A stretch of DNA of 64,000 bases from NCBI GenBank assembly GCA_021209875.1, contig JAGYVD010000011.1, forward strand, positions 62,001 through 126,000, written 5' to 3'. Made by a program: the position numbers and the translations under genes. Numbering within the stretch: the stretch's first letter is position 1; each line of letters begins with the position of its first letter. The notes under the pieces are model-generated. The model did no database searches, was not told the DNA's origin, and saw only the letters and a program-made list of their open reading frames with translations. This document shows positions 33,134-47,900 of the stretch, piece by piece. The DNA comes from Rosellinia necatrix. Lineage: Eukaryota; Ascomycota; Sordariomycetes; Xylariales; Xylariaceae.

Positions 33134-36100
33134 GTTTAAAATTATAAGCCTGGTTTGTTATTAAACCGGTGTTTTTTTAAAACATGTAATTTATTTAATT
33201 TTAAAATATAAAATTATTTATTTAAGTTTTTATATAGCTATTATTATTTATTTTAATTAAATCTTTTATATGTTAATTTTAAAGCGTTTATTTTTATTAT
33301 AGCTTTTAAAATAATAGTTTCAGTTATAATAATTAAAATAAATCTTTTTAAAAAGGATTTAAAATTAAATTTTAATTTATTGATTGGAAATATTATATTG
33401 AAATAAAAATATTTAAACATTTATTAATTTTAATGATAAAAGGTTAATATATAATTTAAATTTATTTTTATATAATTAAAATAAAACTTAACAGCAGTAT
33501 ATTTTAATAAATGAAAAAAATATAATATATAAAAATATATATACAAAAGGTTTAAATAAAAATTTTAATTATCAAAACTTGGTAATATTTAATATTTTTA
33601 AACTTATTATTAAAAAATTATGATTAAGCTTTTAAATATTTAAATAAAATATTTCATTTCATTTTAAAATAAATCTTAGTTTTAATAATATTATATAGTT
33701 ATATAAAAATATATTAATAAAATAGTTAACGTTATATATATAAAGATTATTATTAATATAAATTTTAAATATTTTAATGTTACGGTTAAAAATTTAATTT
33801 TTATTTTATATAATGTAATTTTGCTTGTTTTATTGTTTTTATATTATTATTTAATAAAAATATTAAATAATTATGATAAAGGCTTTTAAAAATATAATTA
33901 AAAGAATAATATAATATAAAAGATAAAAATAAAAATATTAAAAAGTGGGAATTTTAAAGCGTTTTAAAATAGATAAAAGATTTATAATAAAAGGGTTTTA
34001 GGAGCAGTAAATATTTATATAATATTTAATTAAAAATATTAACAATTTATTATATTAATTAAATATAAACTATTAAAAATATATATTTATTTTTATAAAA
34101 TATTATAAAATTTCTAATATTATTATTTATAAATACAAATTAAAAAACCAAAAAAATAAGTTTAAAATATTTATAAGTTTAATAAGCTAATAAAAATAAA
34201 ATAGATTTTTAGTTAATATAAAAGCATATTTAAACAATAAAGTTTAAAAAACATGTTAAAATAATTTAACCAGCTATAAAAAATATAAATGCTTATATTT
34301 AAATAAAACTAAAAGTATTTATTTTTCCTTTTTTAAGCTTTATAGTAAGCTTTAGTTTATAATTAATAAAACTAGTATATATAAACATAATAAAATTTAA
34401 ACTAAGATTAAAAAAATCAAAAAGAAATAAGAAGTAGGAGTTATATTTATATCATAAAAACTTATATAGCAAAATCATTAATTTCAATTAAAAAAACTAA
34501 GAAAAAACCAATAGTTTAAATAATAATATAAACTTTAATAATAAAAACTAAGAATTATTTTAATTTTAATATAATTTTTATAATAATGAATCTAATTTTA
34601 TTAAAAAAATTGGTAGTAATTTAAAAATATTTTTTCAAATTAAATTTAAAAGAATATTTTAATAAATAATATAAAATTAATAATTATAAAATATTATATT
34701 TAATTAATAATAAAAATCATTAAAGCTTATGTTTTTATTTAAGCTAAAAATAGAGATATAGTTTATATAAATATTTTATAATTTTTATTTTAAGCAGAAA
34801 TAAAAGAATTAGATAAAAATATTTTTAGTTTTAAAAAACTTGTTAATAAATATAATATTTATTAATATTATAGTAATAAATTGTTTTTTAAAACCTGTAT
34901 TAAAATCTGTTTAATTATGTAATAAAATACAATAAATTAAACAAAGCTTTTATAATTAAAAATAAAGATATTAAATTAATTTATATATATTTTTAATAAA
35001 TAAAACTATAATATAAGTTTTTATAAAATGAAATAATTTATATATTAAATAAAAAACATTATAAGCTTATAATATATATTATTAAAAACAATTTAAAGAT
35101 TTTAATAATAGGTTATAAAAATAAAATTTAATATAAGCTTTAGTTAAAAAATAAAAGGATTAATAATAAGCTTTCATTATTTTATATTAAAGAATTTATT
35201 AAAAATATTAAAAAATTTAAAAAAGGAATAATTAATAAAATAAATAAACTATTTAATAAAGCCGTCTTATTATTAAAACTGTAGTTAAAAATAATTTAAA
35301 CAGCGGTTTAATTATATAATAGAAGCTTTTTAAAGTTTAAAACTTTTATATTTTTATAATATATTTAAATAGTAATTAATATAATATTATAAACAATATA
35401 ATTTAGTTTAAATAAAAACGTTAATAAATAATTTATAACAAGATTGAAATAAAACATATTTATATAAAAATTATATATATTTAATAAAGAAAAAAAGACT
35501 TAATGCTAAAAATAATAAATATATAAAATTAAATTTGCAGCTTATATAAAATATTTAATTAAATATAAAATAATTAATTAATGTTATATATAAGGTTTTT
35601 AATTATAAAATATTTTTATGCGGAAAAATATTAAATTTAATTGAAAGCTGTTTTATTTTAAAAAGCAGAAAAAACTAGCCTTTAAAATTAAATAAACAGT
35701 AATAAAAAAACTAAAAGCTTTAAATTTAATAAATAAATAACAGTATAAAATAAATAAGAAGTAAAAGTTTAAAAATATATTATATATACTTTTTAAAAAT
35801 AAAAATGATATAAATATTTTTATTTATAATTTAATTAATTAAATTAATAAATATAAATTAAAAATAAAGATATTAGTAAAGCATATTTTAAGCTAAAAAC
35901 TAGTTTTTTTAAAAATAGTAATAAAAACTTATAATTTTAAAATTAACTTTTAAGCTAGAAATTGTTTTAAAAAAAAGTTTTAAAAATAAAATAATTATAA
36001 TAAGCAGAAAAATAATAGTTTATAACATTTTGCAAATATTATAAATTATATAATAATAAAAACATTAAATATTAAATAAACTAACAGAAAATTAATTTTA

Positions 36101-36463
36101 ACTAGATAAAAAATAATAAAAATTAACAAAAACTTGAATAAAATATAAATATATATATAAAATAGTTTTATTTATAAATAAATTAAGCTATGAAATTAAA
36201 TATAAAAAATAAATAAAAATGTAAAAATAATATAAAATGTTTAAAGTTTATTATAATAATATATATAAAATTGGAAATTAATATATAAAATAATTATATT
36301 TAAAATGTTTTTATAAAAATATTTTTTAAAACAAATAAAAGTTTTATATTTTAAAATTATAAATATAAAATATTATATATTATATTTATAACTATAATAT
36401 AATAATATAAAACTAATTAATTAAAAACTAGTTATAAAAATTAAATATATTGAAATAATTATA

Positions 36464-36767
36464 ACAGTAGTGTGGAACGGCTTGGTAATTAAACCAGGAA
36501 TCTTTATTTTAAGGATCTTTTAAAAAAAGGATGCACACATGCAAAATGCGGTTCTAATGCTGCACTTGCAAGCGCTACGCGCTTAAAACAGAAACAACTT
36601 TTAAGATCGTTTTTACTACGTAATTAATATATATATAAATACCTGTGGTTTATTACACCAGATAAAAGCTTTTTAAGAAATTCGATTATTTGTACTAAAC
36701 ATTCCCAGAGTATTACCATGCTTTTAGTAATTAATAAATCTTTTTATAGATCGATCCACAGCTCTGT
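36464..36767 (+). mobile_element. MITE copy 2 (mariner-like), best preserved, 304 bp
   Basis: The ends are imperfect terminal inverted repeats: ACAGTAGTGTGGAACG at the left and, read inward on the other strand, ACAGAGCTGTGGATCG at the right. The element is flanked by TA on both sides (36462-36463 and 36768-36769), the target duplication used by Tc1/mariner elements. It has no open frame, so it would be non-autonomous. GC is higher than the surroundings, suggesting later insertion or less mutation. Confidence 0.75.
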
Positions 36768-37094
36768 TAAAATAATTTTATTAAAAAACTTTTTATAAAA
36801 CAAAAAAAGTGGAAAAATTATTTTAAAAACAATTTTTTAGAACAGAATATATAAAAAAATACTTGCTATATAAAAAAAATAAATTATAAAAATTGTTTTT
36901 ATAAAAAAAATTAAAAATAAATTATGAATAGTTAAATAAATATTTATATATAAATTATATAAAACATCTTTTTTTAAAAGTTTTTAAAATAAAACTAATT
37001 ATATAAAAAATCTATAAATAATAAATATATTTTAATTATTATATAGTACAATATTTATAATAAATTCTTTTTAAATTTTAATAATAATTAATAT

Positions 37095-37407
37095 TGTTAG
37101 AACTATAGCAATTAGTTATAGTTACTCACAGCTGTTGTACGTGCATATGTTTTATATAAACATATAGCGTATATATTACGTATATATATATAGTATATAT
37201 GTTTTATATATAAAATAAGCTGTGTTATCGCTGTTATTTTAATAGGTTGTATATTAGCAGAAGTTTTATGTAAAACTTAAAATATTGTTATATACAATAG
37301 TTATTTAAATATAATAATTAAGTATAATAAATATTATATAATAAAAAGTTATATTATGTTTTATATGTAAATAATACATGCATTATATATATAAAACTTA
37401 TTTAATA
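37095..37407 (+). repeat. 5' LTR of the 37.1-44.6 kb element
   Basis: 313 bases, aligned end to end with 44331-44643. It retains TATAGTTACTCACAGCTGTTGT, where the 3' copy is TATAATTATTTATAGCTGTTAT. The two copies have decayed at different sites. Confidence 0.8.
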
Positions 37408-40400
37408 TTAATTAATAGTTATAAAACGTAACTATAAATTAGTAAAAATAAAAACAAAGCGCGCTTAAAGTTTAATAAACTTGAACAGGTTTTTATATTA
37501 TATTTCGAAAATTTTGCTTTATATAAACAAGTTATTTTTTATATCATAAAAGCTTAAAAAAAAATCAATTTTAAATATTTATATTTTTATACGCTTTATT
37601 ATATTTTAAAGTTATAATATAAAAATTAAATATTAAAAAGCAATAATATATAATTATATAAAACTATTTATTGTATAAAAGCTAAACAATATATAAATAA
37701 ACTTTTAAAAACCTGTTTATTTATGTTTTAATATATTTTTATAATAACTTTAAAGCAATTATACAATAAAAAAAACTTTTATTACATATAATAATATTAA
37801 ATAATATAATAAAATTATAATAAACGACAGAATTAATAAACGTACTATATAAAATATTATTAATATATAATATTAAAAATAAAAGCTTGATATTATAACT
37901 GCAACTTCGATTATATTTAATATATAAGCAGCCTGTTATATTTTAAAATATAAATATTTAAATATAATTAGCCAGCTATTATAAAAGTTGTACGTTAAAA
38001 ACTTTAGATTATAAACGTATAAAATATAGAACTAACTTTATAAGCTGATCTAATAAAAGCTGTTTAATATATTAAATAAAAAAAACGTACGATTTAGTAG
38101 TAATAACAGTTTTATATAAACAGTTAAGCTTATATAAATCGTATAAAAATAATATATATTAAATAAACTAAAACGTTTTTTGTTTATATTTATATTAATG
38201 TTTATATAAACATCTGATTTATTTATTTTAAGCTAACAGCTTTATATAAATATAAATAAGATAAGCATTTTATAGCTTAAAATATTATTTAATATATTAT
38301 AATTAAAACTAATATTTAATATATGTTTTTAAACTTTAAAAAAAAAAACTAATAAATTATTTATATAACTAATAATTAAATATAAATATATTTTTAATTT
38401 AATAAATAAACGTATAATATTTATAAAATATAAACTAAACTTTTAATTAATTTATAAATATTTTATTATATATTATTTTTATAAACTTTTAAATAATTAT
38501 TATATATATATATAATATTTAACCTAACTATAATAAATATATTTTTAATTTATTTTTTTTAAAACATATAAAACAGAAATATATTTTTTAATAAATACGC
38601 TATTTTTAAAAATATAAAAAAAAGAAATTATTCCAGCAAGCCATATAATTTATTATATAATAAAATACAGCTGTTTATTAGTTTATATTAATAATTTAAA
38701 ACAATAAAAACCAATATTATATTATATTTTTAATTATATTAAAAGTCTGGCTAAAAACTTTTATATATATAATATTAAATTAAATAAAACTTAAAATAAA
38801 ATCTATTATATAATAAATATTTATTTTAATATAAACATAAACTACAGCTAATATTAAGCTTATTAAACTAATATTATTTTTATATAAATAAAATAAAACA
38901 ATTTAAATTTAGCCATATATAAAATATTAGATTTAATAATTATTAAATTAACGAAAATATAGCAAGTTTTAAAAATAAACTATTAAAATAAAATCTAGCT
39001 AAATATAATTGTTATATAAGCATGCTAAAGCATATTAAAATTAACAACAGCTTTTATATTTTAAAAACTTATATATAAAAGCTTTTTTGCTAACTTAAAA
39101 ACATGCTTGCAAGTTATAAATAAAAATAAAATAAAATATTTCGTATAAAAAATAAATAATATTTATTTTACCGATTAAAAATATAACAAAAATAATTATA
39201 TAAAAGTTTTTAATTTAAAAATATATATAAACTTTTAAGCTAGCTTAATATATAATAAAATTTTTATAACTTAAAAACAGCTTAATTATAACGTTTATAT
39301 AAATAAAAATATTTTATATATAAAAAACAGGCTGTTAATTAATAAATTATATATTTTAAAAAAAGCCTATATAAAAAGCATATATTTTAATTTATATAAA
39401 ATAATTTTGTATTATTTTTATTGCTTAATAATTTTTAATATATTTTATAAAATATAAAAATATTTTAAACTAAACTTATATAATAATAAAAAAAATTAAT
39501 AATAAATAAAACATATAATTAATTTAGTTTTTAATAAATAATATATTTATATATTATATAATAAAAAAATATTTAAAATTAAAGAACAAATATTCTGTTT
39601 AATTAATTTATATTAAACAATTAATATTATATAAAATACTAAAATAAACTATAAAATATAAATGTTTTTAATTATTTAATAATAAATAAAATATAATTAA
39701 AAATATATATTTAAATAAACTTTTATATATAAACTAAATAAATAAAAAAAACTGCTTTTATATAATTTAAAAATAAAAAACTATAATATTAATTAAAATA
39801 ATTAAAATAAAAACGCTTTTAATATAATAATATATTATAGTTTAAATATTTTAACACTGTTTTTATTTTTTTAAAAATATAATCTATTTATAATTTTATT
39901 TTAATAATATAAAAATATTATTATATAATAAAATAAAAAACTATATTTATTATATATAAATAACAATATTTATTTTTTTATATAAGCTTTTAAAAAATTA
40001 AAACATATTTTATTAAAACAGAGCTAAAACGTTTATACTGCTGCTTTAAACATTTTTATATAAAAAACTATATAAGCTGTTAAATTATATAAAATATAAT
40101 ATAAACTATTTAATTTTAAAAAATCTAGAAGTTTTATTATTACTACTAGTTATATAACTAAATATTAAAACATTTTAAATTTTTAATTAAAAATAATTGT
40201 AATTTTAATTATAAAATTATAATTAATATTATATAAATAAATAATAAATAAATGTTTTATATTATTAATACTGCAATATTATTTTAAGCTGCAATATTTT
40301 TAAAATTTATATTTATATATAACGTTTAAAAATATTATATAAATATTAAATTAATATATATTAAAAACTTTTTAATTATATTATATATAAGTTAAATATA

Positions 40401-43400
40401 AATTTTTATTAAAAAATTTTAAAACTAAACTAAAATAATTAATATATAATATTATATAATGTTTATTAAAGCTTATTAAATAATAAATAAAATTAAATAA
40501 ACATATAAACTATTTTGCTATATATATAATATATTAAAAATAAAATTAAATATTATATAAAATAAAAATTAATTTTATAAATAATAATTAAAGCTTTAAA
40601 TAATACCGCAGGTTTAAACAGACTAATATTTATTTTGTTAATATTTAAAACATATTTTAAAATTAACTAAGATTTACTTTTTTTATTAAATATTATATAA
40701 AAAGCAGAAGTAATAATAAAAGCTATAAAAATATTGCGCGAAAAACAGGCTAAAATTAAAATCAATTATATAATTAATAAATATAATAGTTTAGTTATAT
40801 ATAACATATTTTTGCTATTTTTAAAAACAAAATCTTAATATAAAAAAAAAAAGTTAATAAAAGCTGTATAAAATTTAATTAATTAAAAATTTAATATAGT
40901 TGTTAATTTAATTAATAGCTTAATACGATTTTAATACATTTAAATTAAATTATATTATCGTATAATAAATAAATAATAAACTAATAAATAAAAAATACCT
41001 TAGACGGTTTAACTATTTGTTATATAAAAGTATAGCAGATTAAAAAAAAACGTTATTATAAATATTAATATATAGGCTATATTTATATAAAAGCTAAACA
41101 ATGTTTTTATAACAGCAAAAAAACAACGGGCGTACGTTTTAATAATAAAGCTTTAAAAAAATAATATAATTATTATACCGGGAATATTATTTAGAAAATT
41201 AAATATAACTAAAATTAATAAGTTATTATATAAAAAATATTTTAGTTTATTAAATATATTAAATCTAAATATAACAAAGCTTAAATTTTTAAGTTTAAAT
41301 TTATATAAAAAATAAAAAAAAAAACAACCTAACTATTTAAAAAATTAAAACTTATTATATAAAAATATAATAACGTTAAAAAAAAAACAATATTTATATA
41401 ATTTTAATTATTTAATAAATAAACTAAAAACTGCTGCTAATATTTAAACTTTTGCTAATTTATAATTATAATATTTTAAGCAAACTTTAAAATATTATAT
41501 AAATATATATATAATTAAAAAATAAGCTAGCAAAAAAAATCTTTATATAATTATTTAATAAACTTAAGCTAAAATATTTTAAAAAAACAATTTTAAAAAT
41601 TATATAACTGTTATATAAACTAATAAAATTAAAGCTATATTAGTTTAAAACTTATTATTAATATTATTAAAAACAATTAAACATATTTATATTTATATAT
41701 AACTTATATTTATTATATATAATAAAATAATTAAAAACTTTAATATTATTAGCCTATAAATAAACAATATATTTAATTTTATTATATTAAATTTTTAAAA
41801 AAAAAAAAAATATAAGCTAAAACAAACTAATTTTTATATAAAGTTAAAAAAAATATTTTAATTAAAACACTTAATTAAATTTAATAACGGCAAAATTATA
41901 TTGTTATATAAAAAAAATATAACTTTAATATAAAAAAAATAAAGCAAATAATTAGCCCAGGTTAACTTTTATATAATAAAAACTATTTAAAACTATATTT
42001 TACAGCAGGCTAAAAAAGCTTATATTAACAGTATATATTAACTAAAAGCTTTATATAATTTATTAATAGCCGTTTAAATAATTAATCCAGCTTTAAATAA
42101 TATTAAAAACTTAAACTAAAAAATCTAATAATAAATAAACAACTTTAAATAAAGTTTAACTTTTATATTATTAAACCTAACATATATAAAACTATTTATT
42201 TTTATTAATAGATTTTTATAAATAATATTAATATAAGTTTTAGATTAGATTTTTATTATATTAATAATAAAATATTATATAAAAAAAATTAAGTTTTAAA
42301 ATAATTAAAAATATTATATATTAAAATTCTAGCAAATATAAAAAATTATTTAAAATGTTTTAATAAATAAGCTATATAATATAATTAAAAGATTTAATAA
42401 TGTAATAGTTTTATATATAATAATTTAAAAAATTTTAGCTATTTTAAACGTTTTTTTAGTTTTAATAGTTTTATGCTTAAACTTAAAATTATTATATAAC
42501 TATTTAATAAAGCTAAACATAATATAAAAAAATATTTAATAATAAATATTATATTGTTTTAAAAATTATATAAAAAAAAGAAAAATTTTTAAAATATAAT
42601 AAATTAATAATATTAATAATTTAATAAATATATTTATTAAATAAAAGCTAAACTAAGCTTTAAAAAACTTAATATTTATAAATAAATTAAAAAGTAAAAA
42701 TAATAAAAAGCAGGGTTTATATAATAATAAACGTTATTTTTTATATAATAATAATATAAACTTTATTTTATTATATAATAAAAATATAAATATAACTAAA
42801 AACCTGACTTTTTAAAAAACAAGCTTTAGTAATATAATAATAATATATATTATATTTAATTATTATATAACCTAGGTTTAATTTTTAGGTAAAGCTTGCA
42901 AAATTTAAAGTTTATAAAAAACATTATAAACCTTAGACTTTATTATTTTTTTATTATTTTTTTTATTTTTAAATATTTTTATTTTTTAATTTTTTATATA
43001 ATAATAATTTAAACTTTATTTTATTTATATAAAAAAAACATATAACTATTATTAGAAGCTTAACTTTTTAAAAAACAAGCTTTAATAATATAATAATAAT
43101 ATATATAATAGTTAGCTATTATATATTTTAAGTTTAATTTTTAATTAAAGCTAATAAAGCTTAAAAATTTATAGTTTATAAATAAACTAATATAATAAAC
43201 TTTAAGTTTTATATTTTTATTATTTATATATAATAATTAATTATTTTTTTTAAAAAAAAATTATATATAAGCTATATTTTTATTTTTATATTTATACAGA
43301 CTATATTTTTATTTTTATGTTATTTATATATAAAAAAGCAAAATATAAAAAAAAATAAAAACAAATTTATTTATTTTTTTTTTTTTTTAGCTACAGTTAA

Positions 43401-44330
43401 AATATTATATTTTATATAAACGTTAAATATAAAAATATAAACATTTTTTAAAAACTAAATATTTAATAATATAAGCTAAATAAAGCTTTTTAATTATAAT
43501 AGCAGCTATTATATAATTTATTTATATATATTTTTAAATATTAAATTTTTAATTTTAAATTAAAAAACTTAAAAATAGCTTTTATAATAAATAAATTTAG
43601 TTTAAACATTTCTAAAAACATTTAAAACTATTATTTAAAATAAAATATTATAAAAAAACAGCAGCAATAATATTTTTAATATTTTATTATATATAAAAAC
43701 TTATTAATAAAAAAAAAAATAAAAACATATAAATAATTATTTGTTTAAAAAAAAAATTATATATATTAATATATAAAAACTATATTAAAGCTTAACAAGC
43801 TTAAGTTTTTATAAAAAAGCAGTAAATTTTTACCCGGCCGTTTTTTTTTATATAAACAAAGTTTATAAACTATAAAATATTTTTTATTAAAAAAAGCGCA
43901 AAACAAAAATAAAAACAAACAAGTAGTATAAAAACAGCGGCAGCAGCAGCAAAAACAGCAGCAAATATTATTATTATTATTATTATTATTAATGCTGCAG
44001 CTTTTAAAAAACAGCCTTTATATTATATAAAAAAAAAACTATTATATATATATATAAAAAAAACAGAACAACAAAACAAAAAGTTAGCTGTAAATAAAGC
44101 TGTATATATATTTAAGCAATAAAAAGCACGCTAGCAACTTTAAGCCTAAGCTTAAGCATTAAGCAGCAGCTATATAAAGCGTGCATAAATTAAAAGCTGC
44201 ATATAAATAAAAAACTTTATATAAAAAAACAACTATATATAAATAAATAATTATATATATATAAACAACTATATATAAGCAAAAAACAATATATAAATAA
44301 AAAACTATAACTAATAAAAAAAAAAGCTAG

Positions 44331-44643
44331 TGTTAGAACTATAGCAATTAATTATAATTATTTATAGCTGTTATATATATATATATTTTATATAAATATA
44401 TAACATATATATTATATATATATATACAGCATATATATTTTATATATAAAATAAACTATGTTATTATTATTATTTTAATAAGTTATACGCTAGCAGAATT
44501 TTTATATAAAACTTAAAATATTATTACGTATAATAATTATTTAAATATAATAATCAAGCATAATAAACATCGTATAACAAGAAGTTATATTCTGTTTTAC
44601 GTATAAACAGTACATATATCGCATATATAAAGCCCATTCAACA
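44331..44643 (+). repeat. 3' LTR of the 37.1-44.6 kb element
   Basis: 313 bases. The end GCCCATTCAACA is better preserved than in the 5' copy (ACTTATTTAATA). It is preceded by an A-rich purine tract. Confidence 0.8.
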
Positions 44644-44999
44644 ATATTACTATTAACTTGCAAGTTTTATTATAACTTAAATGCGCTATTATTATACGTT
44701 TATATATTTTTTTAAAAACTTTTATAATTAAATTATTTATTTTAAATATTATTAAACAACTTTTATATCTAACTAGGTAATTATATAACGCTTAGTTTTT
44801 ATTATTGCTTTGTTTAGCTTTAGTTTTATATATAATTATTTTAAAAACTTTTTAATTTTATATTAATATTTTATTTATTAATATTATAATAAAATAAAAA
44901 AATGTTGTTTTAATATTAATTATAAATATTTTTATGTTAACGTTTTAAATAAAACAGGTTTTATTAATTAAACAGAATATTATTATATATGATTAATTA

Positions 45000-47900
45000 T
45001 TTTTTGTTTTTCTACAGGCATAAATCTTTTTAATTTTTTAATAAAATATCTGCGATTATATTATTAAACTTAAGCTTATATATCGTTTTAAAATTATATT
45101 AAAATAAAAGTTTAGCTTATTTTATTTAGTAAAAATTAAACCTTTACTTGATTAAAAAATATTTAAAAGCTTTATAGTTTATAATAATAAAAAAGAAATC
45201 GCGCTTTTACGTTTTTATTAACTTTAGCTTTTAATATAAAAACGTTTTTATTACTGCTACCATTTTTTTTATTATAAATATTATAATTTAATTTCATGTT
45301 TTATATTAATTTTAAATAAAATGTTATTAAATATTATTTGCTGTTGTTTTTTTTTTATAATAACTTTTCTGCTGCTACTCTGTTTAACATGTTTATTTGT
45401 ACTTTTATTTTTATATTATAATTAAAATATATCAATATTAAAACTTTTATTAATTAAGTTTTAATTTATTAAACGTTTTTAATATTTTTGCTTTAAAATA
45501 TAGATATTTTCTTTTATAAAATTAAACTATAATTTAATAATATTATTAAACGTTAAAATAAACGTTTAATAAAAATTATTAAATCTTTTAAAAAATACAT
45601 TTTTTATTTTAATAAAAAGTTTTAGTTTTACATAACAGCTATTTTATTTAAATCTATATTAATTTTTTTTTATAATAAATTTTTAATATTTAGTTTTAAT
45701 TATATAAAATTAATATTTTTTAAGTCTGCTTATAAGCTTATATTTTATAGTTTTTATAAAACTTTTTTTAATATTTAATGTTTTTTATATTATTAAAATA
45801 AATTAATATATTATTAATATAAACATAATAAAAATTGTTTAAATATTTTATTAACGTGCTGTTTATATATTTTTAAAAATAGCTAAGCTATTTAATAATT
45901 TAAAAAAACTATTTTATATTTAAATAATTTATATTAAATTTGAAACGTTTTAAAACTTTTATATTTTAAATATATAAAAATATAATCAAACATTTATTAT
46001 ATATTAATTTTTATTAAAGTTTTAGCTTTTATTATATATATTAATGTTTTATTTATTAATAATAATAAGTATTAGGTTTTTTAATTAACACGTTTAATTT
46101 TAAATAGTTGTTATAAAATTTAAAACTTTTATTTAGTTTTCATATAAATAATATAAATAAAGCAAAAAAAACGCTTTTAAATATAATAAACCTTTTTAAA
46201 AATTATTAATAATATATTTTTTATAGCTTTTAGTTTTTTAATAATATATAATATAACAGGTTGTTTATTAAACTTTTTTAATTTCTTATTTAATTAAAAA
46301 ATAATATATTAGAATTTATTTTGTTAAAAGTTTTTAAAAGCTTGTAATATTTTAAAAATATTTGCTTTTATTTTTTATATTTTAGTTTTTTTTTTTTTAA
46401 TTAAAAAAAGTTTTATTAGTTAGCGCTTATATTAGATTATAATATTAAGATAATTTATTGTTGTTATTTTAATTACCTTTTGATAAAACTTTATGTTTTT
46501 TTTAAAAAAAAGTTTTTAATTATAGTAATATTAGCAACCGGCCGATGTTTATATTATTTAATAGCGTTTTTTTATAACTAATATAAACTTTAGTAGTTAT
46601 ATTATTACTTTGTTTTTTAAAATAGAAACAATATATTAATAAAAGTTATAACGTTTTTATTTAATTATTAATTTATTTTATATATAGCGTTTTTTTATTA
46701 ATTTATTTATAACGCAAGTTTTATAAGCTAACATGTTATATTTTTTAAAAGCTTTAATAAAACTTTAAGTAGAACTAATAATAACGTAATAATATTTAAA
46801 TAGTATATCTGCCAAGCTTTTAAATGTTTGGTACGCAGTTTTATTTTTTATTTAAAAAAAATCCTGTTATTTAGCCAAACGCTAGAAAAAAATATATAAT
46901 ATGTTTTTCTAAAGTTAAAAAATATATTATATTTTTTATAACATTTTTAATTTATAATAAAAATATGTTTTATTTTTAATTTAATTAATAAAACATGTTT
47001 AAACATTTGTTTTTATAAATAAAAATTTATTATTAAAACTTTTTATGTTATAATAAAAATTTATATGAAACTTTAATATTTTTTTTAAATCAAAGTTAGT
47101 TTTTATTATAATATTTAATTATTATTTAATTTTTACCGCTAGTTTTATATTTATAAAAATATATTTATTTATTTTTATAAGTATTAAAACATTATTTATA
47201 AAAGGTTTTATTTATATAATATTAATATATATAAAACTAAAAAAAAATCTTTTTTTAAATAAAAAGTGAAAAAGTTTTTACTGCTTTAATATAAATATTT
47301 ATTTATATATTTTTTAAAAAAAGATTTATTATTTTCACAGTTAAGCTTTTTTTAATTTTTTATTTTATATTATATTTATTAGAATTTTTTTTATGCTTTA
47401 GTTTTTATATATTTTAATATTTATAACAGCTAAATATATTTTATGTTTTTAATTAATATTTATAGCGTTTATATTTATGTTTTTATATTTAATTAAATAT
47501 AAGCTAGATTTATAATTTTGCTGCTTATAATAAAAATATTTTTCTTATTAGTTTTTTTATTTTTTTTAAAAAAAGCGTTTTAATTTATATTATTTTAGTA
47601 AGCTTAGCTGTTAATCTTTACGTTTATAAATTTTATTATTACTTTTACTTCTACTACTGCTAGTGCTGCTGCTGCTAGCTTTTAAATTTTTTATTTTTTT
47701 ATTAAGCGTTTTAATAACTTTTTATTTTTTTTTAATTTTTTAGATTTTATACTAGGGTTAGTTATATTATAAATAACCTACTTATAATAATAAATAAACC
47801 TGTTATAATTATATTTATTATTTAAATAAAAATAACAATTTAATTTTTAAAACGGAGGAGCAATTATAAATAAATTTTTTTTTTATAAAGCTTTAATAAG

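Larger units (their letters stand above)
37095..44643 (+). mobile_element. Decayed LTR retrotransposon, 7.5 kb, complete but without open frames
   Basis: Two direct repeats of equal length (313 bases each) bound the element. They begin TGTTAGAACTATAGCAATTA and the better copy ends CCATTCAACA. A purine run, AATAAAAAAAAAAGCTAG, sits immediately before the 3' LTR, where a polypurine tract is expected. ATAT lies directly outside both ends, a possible 4-base target duplication but weak in such AT-rich DNA. No gag or pol motif can be read because C/G loss has created stops throughout. An interior of about 6.9 kb fits a Gypsy or Copia element; the class cannot be decided. Confidence 0.8.

Noticed and set aside
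36530..36570. tRNA-like B box (GGTTCTAATGC) suggesting a SINE
   Set aside because: The element has terminal inverted repeats and TA flanks, which fit a DNA transposon; no A box or cloverleaf could be found.
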